Shown here in pieces: positions 25,035-34,508 of a DNA stretch of 64,000 nt. Each line of letters starts with the position of its first letter. Positions within the stretch are counted from its first letter, which is position 1. Where the stretch lies: assembly GCA_027533395.1 (NCBI GenBank), contig JAPZUF010000004.1, positions 1-64,000 of the forward strand, written 5' to 3'. Below the pieces are notes generated by a model. It saw only the letters and a list, made by a program, of their open reading frames with translations. It did not search any database and had not been told where the DNA came from. The translations under genes and the position numbers were made by a program. This stretch comes from Cyclobacteriaceae bacterium (lineage in GTDB: Bacteria > Bacteroidota > Bacteroidia > Cytophagales > Cyclobacteriaceae).

Positions 25035-25478
25035 TCATTTCTTTTCTGGAAATGATTGAAGATTTTTTTTTAGTTCTTCTGTTACCGTTTTTAATTTATT
25101 TGCATCAAACTTAAAATCAAAAAACACTGGTGTTTTAAAACGTTTTGGTTTGCATTCTGCATTGAGTCGTATTCTTATTTGTTTAATTTCTTCATCATAA
25201 CCGTTCAATAATTCAAACGATAAGTTTGGTTCTGTAAAAGTTAATGTTGAATAGGTTGGCTTTTGGTTGTTGCTTAAGGTTTCAAACCAAAGAATCAGCT
25301 CGTTAAATTCCCAAGTTGTTAAAGCTGGATCAACAACTTGCCAGTTACCTATTTTAGAGTGAACACATATGAAAATGTTCAACCAATTCGCATCTTCAAC
25401 GTTCGTAAAATTAGTAGGAAACTGATAGCTGACTATTTTGATTTCAATCGATTGACTTTCTTCATCAATGAAAATCAT
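25035..25478 (-). CDS. WapI-like immunity family protein
   Basis: 147 aa, cytosolic. The layout (a short EIKIVSYQFP strand, ANWLNIFICVH, then DPALTTWEFNELILWFE and FTEPNLSFEL, with a late strand IRIRLNAEC) resembles the WapI family, whose founder neutralises the C-terminal tRNase of the WapA toxin in Bacillus. There is no toxin gene next to it, so it would be an orphan immunity protein or a housekeeping homologue. Its stop faces the nhaD stop 12 bp away. It forms an operon with the 84-aa gene upstream (18-bp gap). Moderately sure of the family. Confidence 0.6.
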   Translation of the reverse strand: MIFIDEESQSIEIKIVSYQFPTNFTNVEDANWLNIFICVHSKIGNWQVVDPALTTWEFNELILWFETLSNNQKPTYSTLTFTEPNLSFELLNGYDEEIKQIRIRLNAECKPKRFKTPVFFDFKFDANKLKTVTEELKKNLQSFPEKK

Positions 25479-25496
25479 ATAAAATTATTGTACTGA

Positions 25497-25751
25497 TTAA
25501 ATCGATTTTAATTGAAAGGAAATTTCTTTGACTTCTTTTTGTTGAATTTGAGTTTGCTCTCGCTTATAAACTTGATGAAACCACAACTCATAATGTTTGT
25601 ATTGCAGGCACGGGCCAACTATTTTACCGTCTATTAAAATTTTAATGTACTCCAGATTGGTTGAGCTTTTCAACACCTCCTGCTGAATTACTGGCAATTC
25701 ATCTACCACCACAAAATCAATCTCTCTAAAATGGGTTGGCGGAATTTTCAT
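25497..25751 (-). CDS. Small cytosolic protein, unknown
   Basis: 84 aa (MKIPPTHFREIDFVVVDELP). Predicted alpha/beta with LEYIKILIDGKIVGPC and HYELWFHQVYKREQ. No signal peptide, no membrane span, no family recognised. Directly upstream of the WapI-like gene on the same strand, 18 bp apart, so probably co-transcribed and functionally linked. The 119-bp gap to recG contains both promoters. Confidence 0.6.
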   Translation of the reverse strand: MKIPPTHFREIDFVVVDELPVIQQEVLKSSTNLEYIKILIDGKIVGPCLQYKHYELWFHQVYKREQTQIQQKEVKEISFQLKSI

Positions 25752-25870
25752 AGGCTATCTCTTCAAGTCAACATTAATACGAGCTAACAAAGTTAGTAAC
25801 CTTTACCACTATTGTTTTTCGCTTCGTGTTATTTTTATGATAATTTTCGAATTGAAAGGTTTAACACATT

Positions 25871-27964
25871 ATGCCCGATTATTTTCTGAGTTCTATTGAG
25901 TATTTGAAGGGCGTTGGCCCACAAAGAGCCCTCTTGCTCGGAAAAGAATTAGGTATTTTTACTTATCACGATTTACTCCATCATTATCCTAATCGCTACG
26001 AAGACAGAACCAAATTCTATGCCATTAAGGATATTCACGAAGAAATGCCTTACGTACAAGTGCGTGGCGTGATAAAAAGCAAAGAATTAATCGGAACGGG
26101 TTATAAAAAAAGGCTCGTAGCTCAATTAGAAGATAAAACCGGAGTGTTAGAATTAGTTTGGTTTCAAGGCATACAATGGGTAAGCGAAAAGATAAAACCC
26201 GGAGTTGAATATGTAGCCTTTGGCAAACCTTCGCGTTTTGGTTACAACTTCAACATGCCGCATCCTGAATTAGATGTTTGGACAGACAACTTTGATAAAG
26301 CGCAATCCCTTCGGCCTGTCTATCCGCTTACAGAAAAATTACGGGCTAAATACATCGACAATAAAATTTTAGGAAAGTTGGTACATGAATTACTTACACA
26401 AAGTAAAAACCATATCACCGAAACACTACCTGCATCCATCTTAAGAAAACACGAACTCATTGGCAAACAACATGCGATGCAAAACATCCACTTCCCGAAG
26501 GATAATCTTGCATTGGCCTCAGCGCAAAAAAGAATTAAGCTCGATGAACTGTTTTTTATTCAACTGAAGTTATTGCGCTTGAAACATGTTCGCCATGTTT
26601 CCTTTAGAGGGCAAATTTTTTCAGACTCCTCTTTGCTTACTACCTTTTACAACACACATCTTCCTTTTCCCTTAACGGATGCGCAAAAAAGAGTAATCAA
26701 AGAAATCTATGCCGACATGAAATCCGGCAAACAGATGAATCGCTTGCTACAAGGTGATGTAGGAAGTGGTAAAACCATTGTTGGCTTCATCTGCATGTTG
26801 CTTGCTATTGGAAGCGGGGCGCAGTGCGCTTTAATGGCGCCCACAGAAATCTTAGCGCAACAACATTATACCAATTTAAAAAAGCATGCCGATGCCATGC
26901 ACCTTCCTATTGCCTTGTTAACAGGTTCTACTAAAAAATCCGACAGAAAAAATATTCATGAAGGCTTGTTTGATGGAAACATTAAAATAATAGTGGGCAC
27001 GCATGCTTTGTTAGAAGATCCCGTACAGTTTAAAAATTTAGGTTTAGCCGTAATTGATGAACAACATCGTTTTGGTGTAGCCCAACGCAGCAAACTTTGG
27101 AAGAAAAACGAAAAAGTAATGCCTCACGTTTTGGTCATGACTGCCACCCCTATACCCAGAACGTTAGCTATGACGTTGTATGGCGATTTAGATATTTCCA
27201 TTATTGACCAATTACCGGCAGGACGCAAACCCATTAAAACCGTTCATCGTTTCGATTCGCATCGTTTACAAGTAAATCAGTTTTTGCGCGAACAAATTGA
27301 GGCGGGCCAACAAGTATACATTGTGTATCCACTCATAGAAGAATCTGAAAAACTAGATTTAAAACATTTGATGGATGGATACGAAAGCATCAGCCGTGCG
27401 TTTCCGGGTGTGCCATTAAGCATAGTACATGGCCAAATGAAAGCGGCTGATAAAGAATATGAAATGCAGCGATTCAAAAAAGGCGAAACAAAAATTATGG
27501 TGGCCACAACGGTTATCGAAGTTGGTGTAGATGTACCGAACGCCAGCGTGATGGTTATAGAAAATGCCGAACGTTTTGGTTTATCACAATTGCATCAGTT
27601 GAGAGGAAGAGTAGGCCGAGGTGCCGCTCAATCCTTTTGCATATTAATGACCGATGTAAAACTATCAGCTGATTCGCGCACGCGCATTAATACGATGGTG
27701 CAAACAAATAATGGTTTTGAAATTGCAGAAACAGATTTGCGTTTACGCGGCCCTGGAGATCTTACCGGAACACAGCAAAGTGGTGTACTCGATTTACAAC
27801 TTGCCGACTTAGCCAAAGACCAACAACTCTTGCAACTTGCACGTGAAGAAGCCATTCATTTATTAGAAACAGATCCTGAATTAGAAAAGCCTGAACACCA
27901 CGGCATCCGTGATACCGTAAGAATCAATAAAAAATCTGGATTGAGTTGGAGCAAAATTTCTTAG
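25871..27964 (+). CDS. recG: ATP-dependent DNA helicase RecG
   Basis: 697 aa. RecG regresses stalled replication forks and branch-migrates Holliday junctions. N-terminal wedge (OB-fold) domain with LKGVGPQRALLLGKELGI and YPNRYEDRT, then helicase domains: Walker A in LLQGDVGSGKTIVG, DEQH box VIDEQHRFGVAQRS, motif III TATPIPRTLAMTLYGD, motif V ATTVIEVGVDVPNA, motif VI QLRGRVGRG, and the TRG-type C-terminus (LRGPGDLTGTQQSG). Length is normal for RecG. Monocistronic in appearance. Confidence 0.97.
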   Translation: MPDYFLSSIEYLKGVGPQRALLLGKELGIFTYHDLLHHYPNRYEDRTKFYAIKDIHEEMPYVQVRGVIKSKELIGTGYKKRLVAQLEDKTGVLELVWFQGIQWVSEKIKPGVEYVAFGKPSRFGYNFNMPHPELDVWTDNFDKAQSLRPVYPLTEKLRAKYIDNKILGKLVHELLTQSKNHITETLPASILRKHELIGKQHAMQNIHFPKDNLALASAQKRIKLDELFFIQLKLLRLKHVRHVSFRGQIFSDSSLLTTFYNTHLPFPLTDAQKRVIKEIYADMKSGKQMNRLLQGDVGSGKTIVGFICMLLAIGSGAQCALMAPTEILAQQHYTNLKKHADAMHLPIALLTGSTKKSDRKNIHEGLFDGNIKIIVGTHALLEDPVQFKNLGLAVIDEQHRFGVAQRSKLWKKNEKVMPHVLVMTATPIPRTLAMTLYGDLDISIIDQLPAGRKPIKTVHRFDSHRLQVNQFLREQIEAGQQVYIVYPLIEESEKLDLKHLMDGYESISRAFPGVPLSIVHGQMKAADKEYEMQRFKKGETKIMVATTVIEVGVDVPNASVMVIENAERFGLSQLHQLRGRVGRGAAQSFCILMTDVKLSADSRTRINTMVQTNNGFEIAETDLRLRGPGDLTGTQQSGVLDLQLADLAKDQQLLQLAREEAIHLLETDPELEKPEHHGIRDTVRINKKSGLSWSKIS

Positions 27965-28091
27965 GCGAAAATTGCAAACCATACATCGGATATTTACCTA
28001 TTGTCATGCATTTTTGCCCCTAAAGGATTTAGACCGATTCTGTCTAACCTTCTGCCTTATTTCGCGGTTCAATTCCCTGTAAAGCAGCAAC

Positions 28092-31013
28092 ATGAAACCT
28101 ATTTTAACCATTTTTTTCGCGGTAGCCTCCATTTTATCTTATGCGCAACCGTTGAGTCCCGGAGAAACGAGCAGAAGTAAAATTTTAGCAGATGCTAACG
28201 CTAAAATTTCAGGAACTGTTGTAGATGCAGAGAGTAACGCTCCTGTTGAATTTGCAACTATAGCCCTCCACGATGCCACTACTGATAAAGTTGTGAATGG
28301 CAGTGTGGCCGATGCCAAAGGAAAATTTACAATCGCAAAAGTAGCAGATGGCACATACAAACTTGTAGTTTCCTTTATCGGTTATGAAACACAAACGATT
28401 AGCGACTTAAAAGTTGCCGGTGCAGATGTTAATGTGGGTATCGTCAAACTAAGCACAGGCTCAAAATTATTGAATGAAGTTGTAGTAGAAGGAAAAAAAG
28501 ATTTAATCGAAGAAAGAGTTGATAGAACTATTTACAATGCAGAAAATGATGCCACTGCGCGCGGTGGCGATGCCACAGATGTATTAAAAAGAGTTCCGCT
28601 TCTCTCTGTTGACTTAGATGGTAATGTAAGCTTGCGCGGAAGCAGCAACATACAAGTGTTAATCAACAATAAGCCTTCCACCATTGTGGCGAGTTCAGTG
28701 GCCGATGCTTTAAAACAAATTCCTGCTGATCAAATTAAAACGGTAGAAGTAATTACATCGCCTTCTGCCAAATACGATGCAGAAGGCTCAGGCGGGATCA
28801 TCAACATCATCACTAAGAAAAATACTTTAGAAGGATTAACCCTTAATATCGATGCCGGTGTTGGTTACAGAGGTTCTAATCTTGGGTTGAACGGTAACTA
28901 CCGCAAAAAGAAAATGGGTTTTTCGTTGGGTGGTTTTGGTAGAGCCAACTACAATATTGATGGTAGGTTTGAAAACGATCAAACTATTTTTAATGAAAAT
29001 GAAACAAGAAGAACAATACAGAAGGGGGAAAATTTAAACGAAGGCATTTTTGGTAACTATACTTTGGGTTGGGATTACGACATCAATAAATTTAATTCGA
29101 TGGCTGCCTCTGTACGATATGGCGCTCGTAATAACACTAGTTTCCAGGATAATCTCTTATCAGAAACATTTATAAACAATTCGGTAGATCTCAACTCCAG
29201 AAATTTATCGAACAACAAAACGGTTGGCGAATCGGGAACCATTGATGCTAACCTTACCTACACCAGAACTTTCGAGAAACCCCAACGCGAACTTAGCTTC
29301 TTGGGTTCGTATAGCCGCAACGATAGAAACAACGATTTCTTTAGCCGCATTGAAAACTTAGCGACTACCTCTTTTTCGGGTTTACAAAATATCAACGATG
29401 GTGTAAATGAAGAATACACGTTACAGTTAGATTATCAAACACCCATCGGCACCAACCAAATGTTTGAAACGGGTGTAAAACAAATTATCAGAAAAGTTAC
29501 GAGTAACTTTTTTACACTTCGCGATGGAAATGGCGATGGCGTTTACGAAACTACACAACAAAATAACAACCAGTTAAATTATGATCAGGATGTTAGCAGC
29601 GTGTATGGTTCGTATACTTATTCTGCTAAAAGTGGTTTTAGTGTTAAGTCGGGCTTGCGCTACGAGTACACCACCATTAATGCGTTTTCCAGAACAGAAA
29701 CTAACATTGATATTCCGGAGTTTGATGTATTGGTGCCCAGTGTAAACCTTTCGCAAAAGTTAAAGAATGGCAACACGATGAAAGCATCGTATAACAGAAG
29801 AATACAAAGACCATCCATTCAGTTTTTAAATCCTAACCGCCAACAAAGCAACAACGCATTAAACCAAACCATTGGTAACCCGCGTTTAGACCCCGAGTTT
29901 ACCGATAATTTCGAATTAGGATACTCTACTTTTGTAAAAGGAACTTCTATTAACGTTACCGGATTTTATCGTAATACTGATAATGCCATTCAATCGTTAC
30001 GAGAGTTTGAAGGCGACACCATTATTACACGGTATGCCAACATTGGTAAAGAGCAAGCCTACGGAGGAAGTTTGTTTTTAAACATTAACGTTGGCAAGCT
30101 ATCGCTAAGCGGTGGTGGCGATGTATTTTATGCTGTGTTGGATAATAATGTGGCCGACCCCACCCAACGTGCGCGCAACGAAGGTTGGGTTCCTAGTGCC
30201 CGCTTGTTTGGTGGTTATTCTTTCGAGAAAGGTTGGGGCTTGCAGTTCTTTGGATTCTATCGGGGAAAACGAGTGTTGTTGCAAGGCATGCAAGGTGGTT
30301 TCGGAATTTACAGTTTAGCCGTGCGTAAAGATTTCAAAAACAAAAAAGGAAGTTTTGGTATCGGTATCGAAAATTTCTTTGCAGAATCTATTACCATTCG
30401 TAATGAAACTACAACACCAACTATCAATCAAAGAGGTTTAACCACACAAAATAATATCAGCTTTAGAGCAAACATTAGTTATCGAATTGGTAAAATGGGC
30501 TTTGATAACCAAGCAAGAAGAAGACGATCCATCAATAACGATGACTTAAAAGAAGGTGAAGGTGGTGGCGACCAAGGTGGAGGCGGAAGCGGAGGATTTG
30601 GTGGTGGCGGTGGTGCACCTCGCGGTGGTGGCATGCCGGGTGGTGGCGGAAGACCAGCGGTGGCTACTAAAACAGATGATACGAAAAAGGCCGACCCAGC
30701 TGCAGTTGTTAAAGCTGATGGAAAATGGACCTATACCATTGAGTCTCCTCAAGGAGGAAATGGAACGTTAAACATCACTAAAGAAGGTGACGTATATGGT
30801 GGCACCATCAATAGCAATCGCATGCAAAAAGAATTACCTATTAAAGAAGTGAAGGTAAATGGTAATGAAATAACTTTCAGCTATGATGTTTCGTTCGGTG
30901 GTTATTCTTCCACTATCATCGTAAAAGCCATTATCGAAGGAGATGCCATGAATGGAACGATGACCATCGGCCAGTTTGGTTCATTCCCGATGAAAGCTAC
31001 AAGAGCACAATAG
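28092..31013 (+). CDS. Outer-membrane TonB-receptor-like protein with appended C-terminal domain
   Basis: 973 aa, signal peptide MKPILTIFFAVASILSYA. A CarboxypepD_reg-like domain (~38-125, SGTVVDAESNAPVEFATIAL), plug domain (~135-245, with SLRGSSNIQVLINNKPSTIV and SGGIINIITKKN), and an outer-membrane beta-barrel (~250-810, type 'outer membrane beta-barrel family'), closing near ANISYRIGKMGF. After that come a basic RRRR, a Gly-rich linker (~828-860) and a ~95-residue beta domain (GKWTYTIESPQGGNGTLNIT to FGSFPMKATRAQ). The extra C-terminal domain is unusual for this fold. No SusD partner is adjacent. Ligand unknown. The gene ends at a strong terminator. Confidence 0.88.
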   Translation: MKPILTIFFAVASILSYAQPLSPGETSRSKILADANAKISGTVVDAESNAPVEFATIALHDATTDKVVNGSVADAKGKFTIAKVADGTYKLVVSFIGYETQTISDLKVAGADVNVGIVKLSTGSKLLNEVVVEGKKDLIEERVDRTIYNAENDATARGGDATDVLKRVPLLSVDLDGNVSLRGSSNIQVLINNKPSTIVASSVADALKQIPADQIKTVEVITSPSAKYDAEGSGGIINIITKKNTLEGLTLNIDAGVGYRGSNLGLNGNYRKKKMGFSLGGFGRANYNIDGRFENDQTIFNENETRRTIQKGENLNEGIFGNYTLGWDYDINKFNSMAASVRYGARNNTSFQDNLLSETFINNSVDLNSRNLSNNKTVGESGTIDANLTYTRTFEKPQRELSFLGSYSRNDRNNDFFSRIENLATTSFSGLQNINDGVNEEYTLQLDYQTPIGTNQMFETGVKQIIRKVTSNFFTLRDGNGDGVYETTQQNNNQLNYDQDVSSVYGSYTYSAKSGFSVKSGLRYEYTTINAFSRTETNIDIPEFDVLVPSVNLSQKLKNGNTMKASYNRRIQRPSIQFLNPNRQQSNNALNQTIGNPRLDPEFTDNFELGYSTFVKGTSINVTGFYRNTDNAIQSLREFEGDTIITRYANIGKEQAYGGSLFLNINVGKLSLSGGGDVFYAVLDNNVADPTQRARNEGWVPSARLFGGYSFEKGWGLQFFGFYRGKRVLLQGMQGGFGIYSLAVRKDFKNKKGSFGIGIENFFAESITIRNETTTPTINQRGLTTQNNISFRANISYRIGKMGFDNQARRRRSINNDDLKEGEGGGDQGGGGSGGFGGGGGAPRGGGMPGGGGRPAVATKTDDTKKADPAAVVKADGKWTYTIESPQGGNGTLNITKEGDVYGGTINSNRMQKELPIKEVKVNGNEITFSYDVSFGGYSSTIIVKAIIEGDAMNGTMTIGQFGSFPMKATRAQ

Positions 31014-31033
31014 TAAAATGATTTTCAAAAAAG

Positions 31034-31063
31034 AAAAAGACTGTCGATTGGCAGTCTTTTTTA
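31034..31063 (+). terminator. Intrinsic terminator after the receptor gene
   Basis: AAAAAGACTG, loop TCGATTGG, CAGTCTTTTT, then TTATTTT, 20 bases after the stop. Confidence 0.85.
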
Positions 31064-31084
31064 TTTTAAAACATTTTCACTTTA

Positions 31085-31417
31085 TCATATTTTCAACTTT
31101 TTATCTGTTTCTTTTTTACTCTTGATGCTTCTGTTTAGAAGGGCAAGACCTAAAAAGAAAATCAATAGCAACCATATTAAAGATTCTCCATCGAAATGAA
31201 AGAAACCGTCATATTCTTGGAATGGCCATGTAAAAACGCTGAAAAACGCTGCAAAAATACTGACTACTATACCGAACACGCCTGCTAGCAGTCCAATTGC
31301 CAATCCAAATACACCGGCAAAGATTCCTATTAATCCACCTGCTAAGCCAATCCATAATGGAAAGGTAAGAATCAATAATACAAGGATAAGAATGTTGTTG
31401 TTCGATTTTTGTGCCAT
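31085..31417 (-). CDS. Small membrane protein, unknown
   Basis: 110 aa from ATG 31417 (MAQKSNNNILILVLLILTFP). The TTG at 31435 is less likely. Three hydrophobic spans: ~9-27, ~30-60 (Gly-rich, IGIFAGVFGLAIGLLAGVFG) and ~80-100 (LIWLLLIFFLGLALL), with a Lys-rich tail. The Gly/Phe zipper-like middle segment is reminiscent of DUF4097/PspC-neighbour membrane proteins, but no family is assigned. It is alone, convergent with the receptor gene. Confidence 0.65.
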   Translation of the reverse strand: MAQKSNNNILILVLLILTFPLWIGLAGGLIGIFAGVFGLAIGLLAGVFGIVVSIFAAFFSVFTWPFQEYDGFFHFDGESLIWLLLIFFLGLALLNRSIKSKKETDKKLKI

Positions 31418-31618
31418 AGGCCTTTGTCGAGACAAAACTCAAGCCAAGTTAAAATGCTTCGATTTCATATCTTTTCAAGGTCTTGATTTAAACATGTTCG
31501 GTTTTGTACAAAGCATCTGTCCACTTTTAATACATTTTAACTTCTGAAGATCTATTTTGAGATTTGAAAAAATTCTATTTTGAAATGATTGTATTTTTAT
31601 AAGATTATTAGATGACTT

Positions 31619-32167
31619 ATGATTTATTCTCTTAGTTGGTTAACTGATAAATTTGAATCTGGAGAAAAACTAAAATACCTGTTCTTCTGGGGTCATACAA
31701 AAAAAGCTACTGATACTAATGGTAAATTTGTCTTTAGCCAATGGTATAGTGCTCCTTTTAAAGTTGATGATGTTATTTACAAAATTGCTGAACATTGGAT
31801 GATGGCACAAAAAGCCAAGCTATTTAATGATGAAGATGCTTTTGAAAAAATAATACAGGCAGATATACCTGGAGAGGTAAAAGAATTAGGCAGACAAATC
31901 AATAGATTTAATCAAGATGTTTGGGATTGTCATAAATATGAAATTGTGCGAGAAGGCAATTTTCACAAGTTTAGTCAACATAAAGAGTTGAAAGATTTTC
32001 TTCTTCAAACTAAAGATCGCGTTATAGTAGAGGCAAGTCCTGTAGATACCATTTGGGGAATAGGTTTAGCTGAAGATTCTCCACTCATAGAAAATCCAAA
32101 TTTTTGGAAAGGACAAAATCTTCTAGGTTTTGCATTAATGGAAGTTAGAGACATATTGAAAAGATAG
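31619..32167 (+). CDS. NADAR-family (YbiA-like) protein
   Basis: 182 aa. Matches the NADAR/YbiA fold: FFWGHTKKA near the start, FSQWYSAPFKVDDVIYKIAE, HWMMAQKAKLF in the centre, IPGEVKELGRQI, WDCHKYEIVREGNFHKFSQH and a closing SPVDTIWGIGLAE with NLLGFALMEVRDIL. E. coli YbiA removes reactive riboflavin intermediates by N-glycosidic cleavage, and other NADAR proteins act on ADP-ribosylated targets, including guanine in DNA. Which role applies here cannot be read off. Stand-alone gene, no ADP-ribosyltransferase toxin beside it. Confidence 0.88.
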   Translation: MIYSLSWLTDKFESGEKLKYLFFWGHTKKATDTNGKFVFSQWYSAPFKVDDVIYKIAEHWMMAQKAKLFNDEDAFEKIIQADIPGEVKELGRQINRFNQDVWDCHKYEIVREGNFHKFSQHKELKDFLLQTKDRVIVEASPVDTIWGIGLAEDSPLIENPNFWKGQNLLGFALMEVRDILKR

Positions 32168-32181
32168 TTTTCAAAAAACAA

Positions 32182-32210
32182 AAAACCCGGTATTTCTCCC
32201 GGGTTTTCGT
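32182..32210. terminator. Intrinsic terminator after the NADAR gene
   Basis: AAAACCCGG, loop TATTTCTC, CCGGGTTTT with T-rich (plus) and A-rich (left) flanks, so it may also serve the convergent beta-oxidation operon. Confidence 0.85.
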
Positions 32211-32267
32211 TTTTTGTTGTTCGTACTAGGTTCTTAGAAAAACCAACATCAATCTACCAATAACTAA

Positions 32268-34070
32268 TTAAAAAGGATATTCTCCTTTTTCAATTACATA
32301 ATCAGCTACTTTTCTGCGTGCGTTCTTTAAATTGTATGGATCAACTTTTGTAAAGCGTTTCAATCCCATCAACATCAAACGTTGTTCATCTCCTTCTGCA
32401 AAAGATGTAATAGCAGAGCGACCAGCAGATGCTGCTTTCTCTATGGCTTCGTGTAAATAAATGATGGCCATTTCTTTTTGTAATTCGCAGGCTTTTTCTC
32501 CGCGCAGGCTAATCATTTTTTCTGCACGCAGTATAGCGCTTTCTGCCACATATCCTTCAATCAGCATATCTGCCAGGTTCATCAGTATTTCTTGTTCATC
32601 CGAAATCTTCATCATCAATTTTTGAACAGCTGCGCCTGCAACCATCAAACCTGCTTTCTTTAAGTTGGCCAGTGCTTTTTTCTCTTTTGCAAATAAACCT
32701 TCTTCATCTGCAGTGCCAAAATCAGGAATAGACATCAATTCTTTTTGAACAGCCATCGCAGGGTTCATTAAATCTAATGAACCTTTCATGGCACGCTTCA
32801 ACAACATATCGATTGTTAACATGCGATTGATTTCATTGGTGCCTTCAAAAATTCTATTAATGCGTGCATCGCGATAAGCTCTGTCCATCGGACCTTCAGC
32901 TGAAAAGCCCATACCACCATAGATCTGTACACCCTCATCTACAACAAAATCTAAAACTTCAGATCCGTGTACTTTTAGAATCGCACATTCAATTGCAAAT
33001 TCTTCTACAGATTTTAGTTTCGCTTTTCCAGACTCCAATCCTTCGGCAACTAATGCGTTATAGGCATCATCGATGTTTTGTCCCGCGCGGTAGTGTGCTG
33101 ATTCTGACGCCCAAATTTTAGTTGCCATCTGAGCAATCTTGTGTTTGATCGCACCAAAGTTGGCAATAGATGTACCGAATTGCTTGCGCTCTTTGGCGTA
33201 GTTGGTAGCTATAGAAACTGTCTTCTTACATCCACCCACTGCGGCCACACCTAACTTAATTCTACCGATATTTAAAATATTTACTGCGATTTTGAAACCG
33301 TTTTCACGTTCGCTCAACATGTTTTCTACCGGCACTTTGCAATCGTTGAAGAAAATCTGACGGGTTGATGATCCTTTGATACCCATCTTTCTTTCTTCTT
33401 CATTCATGGTGATGCCACCAAAACCACGCTCAACTATAAAGGCAGTTAAATTTTTATCATTATCAATTTTTGCAAACACAATGTACACATCTGCAAAACC
33501 ACCGTTGGTGATCCACATTTTTTGTCCATTGATAACGTAATGCTTTCCATCTGGAGTTAAGGCTGCTTTTGTTTTACCGCTGTTTGCATCAGAACCGGAA
33601 TCGGGTTCGGTCAAGCAATAGGCCGCTTTCCATTCACCACTTGCTAGTTTAGGGAGATATTTTTTCTTTTGTTCTTCGTTGCCATAATAAACGATCGGCA
33701 ACGTTCCGATACCGGTATGTGCAGAGAGCGCCACGGCAACAGAATGTCCTGCGCCAATTACTTCTGCTACTAACATGGATGTATTAAAATCCATACCGAA
33801 GCCTCCGTATTCTGCAGGCACAGATGTTCCTAATAAACCTAACTCTCCGGCCTTATCTAAAATGGAAGGCATAAGTTTAGGATCTTTCATCGAATCGATT
33901 TCATCCAGTCGTGGCCATACTTCCTTGCTTAAAAAGTCTTTGCATTGCTGCATGATCATTTTTTGTTCTTCATTGAATTCTTCTGGAATGAAGACTTCGT
34001 GTGCGTGTGTGTCGCGAATCAAAAATTCTCCGCCTTTGATTGCTCCTTTAGTTCCAGTTAATGTTTCCAT
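32268..34070 (-). CDS. Acyl-CoA dehydrogenase (long form)
   Basis: 600 aa. FAD-dependent first step of beta-oxidation. N-terminal helical domain (FNEEQKMIMQQCKDFLSKEV), substrate/FAD loop AYCLTEPDSGSDANSGKTKA, WITNGGFADVYIVFAKID, FAD-binding RKQFGTSIANFGAIKHK, and the catalytic-Glu region YRDARINRIFEGTNEINRML. The C-terminal extension of ~170 residues puts it with the VLCAD/ACAD9-like long form rather than the ~380-aa type. Last gene of the beta-oxidation operon. Its ATG lies inside the 3' end of the S23-type gene (23-bp overlap). Confidence 0.94.
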   Translation of the reverse strand: METLTGTKGAIKGGEFLIRDTHAHEVFIPEEFNEEQKMIMQQCKDFLSKEVWPRLDEIDSMKDPKLMPSILDKAGELGLLGTSVPAEYGGFGMDFNTSMLVAEVIGAGHSVAVALSAHTGIGTLPIVYYGNEEQKKKYLPKLASGEWKAAYCLTEPDSGSDANSGKTKAALTPDGKHYVINGQKMWITNGGFADVYIVFAKIDNDKNLTAFIVERGFGGITMNEEERKMGIKGSSTRQIFFNDCKVPVENMLSERENGFKIAVNILNIGRIKLGVAAVGGCKKTVSIATNYAKERKQFGTSIANFGAIKHKIAQMATKIWASESAHYRAGQNIDDAYNALVAEGLESGKAKLKSVEEFAIECAILKVHGSEVLDFVVDEGVQIYGGMGFSAEGPMDRAYRDARINRIFEGTNEINRMLTIDMLLKRAMKGSLDLMNPAMAVQKELMSIPDFGTADEEGLFAKEKKALANLKKAGLMVAGAAVQKLMMKISDEQEILMNLADMLIEGYVAESAILRAEKMISLRGEKACELQKEMAIIYLHEAIEKAASAGRSAITSFAEGDEQRLMLMGLKRFTKVDPYNLKNARRKVADYVIEKGEYPF

Positions 34071-34479
34071 ATTCTTTTAGTGTTTCGTTTACCGTTGTTT
34101 GTTGTTCGTTATTCGATTGATTAGAGAAATAATTAATAAAACCGTTAAGTAATTTCTTACACCTGATTATTTGTTCTTTCAATAAATCATATGAATCCTC
34201 TTTTAAATAATTTAAATCGTTTGCCAGAATAAGTTGTGTTTCTAATTCATAAATAGAGCCTCTTGCTATATAAAAGAATTGTAAAGAATCTTTTGTGTGA
34301 TTTCTTCCACAACCTTCTGCTATATTAGATGGAATCGATATAGCTGATTTTCTTATTTGTTGTGTTAATCCAAATTGTTCTTCTTTAGGAAATACTTGTG
34401 AGTGTTGATAAACCATTTTTACCAAAATCCTATTTTGTTGCCAAACATCTAAATCCTGATAGGTTATTATATTTCCCAT
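34048..34479 (-). CDS. Four-helix-bundle (S23 / 23S rRNA intervening-sequence family) protein
   Basis: 143 aa. Matches the S23 family: YQDLDVWQQNRILVKMVYQH, FPKEEQFGLTQQIRKSAISI, PSNIAEGCGRNHTKDSLQFF, ARGSIYELETQLILANDLNY. Members were first found inside 23S rRNA intervening sequences and are scattered through Bacteroidota genomes; the bundle binds nucleic acid in related retroelement accessory proteins (Avd). Here it sits between the thiolase and acyl-CoA dehydrogenase genes of a metabolic operon, with its last residues (ETLKEYGNINWN) encoded by the dehydrogenase's own leader and start. Looks inserted. No reverse transcriptase is nearby. Confidence 0.88.
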   Translation of the reverse strand: MGNIITYQDLDVWQQNRILVKMVYQHSQVFPKEEQFGLTQQIRKSAISIPSNIAEGCGRNHTKDSLQFFYIARGSIYELETQLILANDLNYLKEDSYDLLKEQIIRCKKLLNGFINYFSNQSNNEQQTTVNETLKEYGNINWN

Positions 34480-34508
34480 TCGATCAACGATTAACCAACA
34501 ACCATCAA

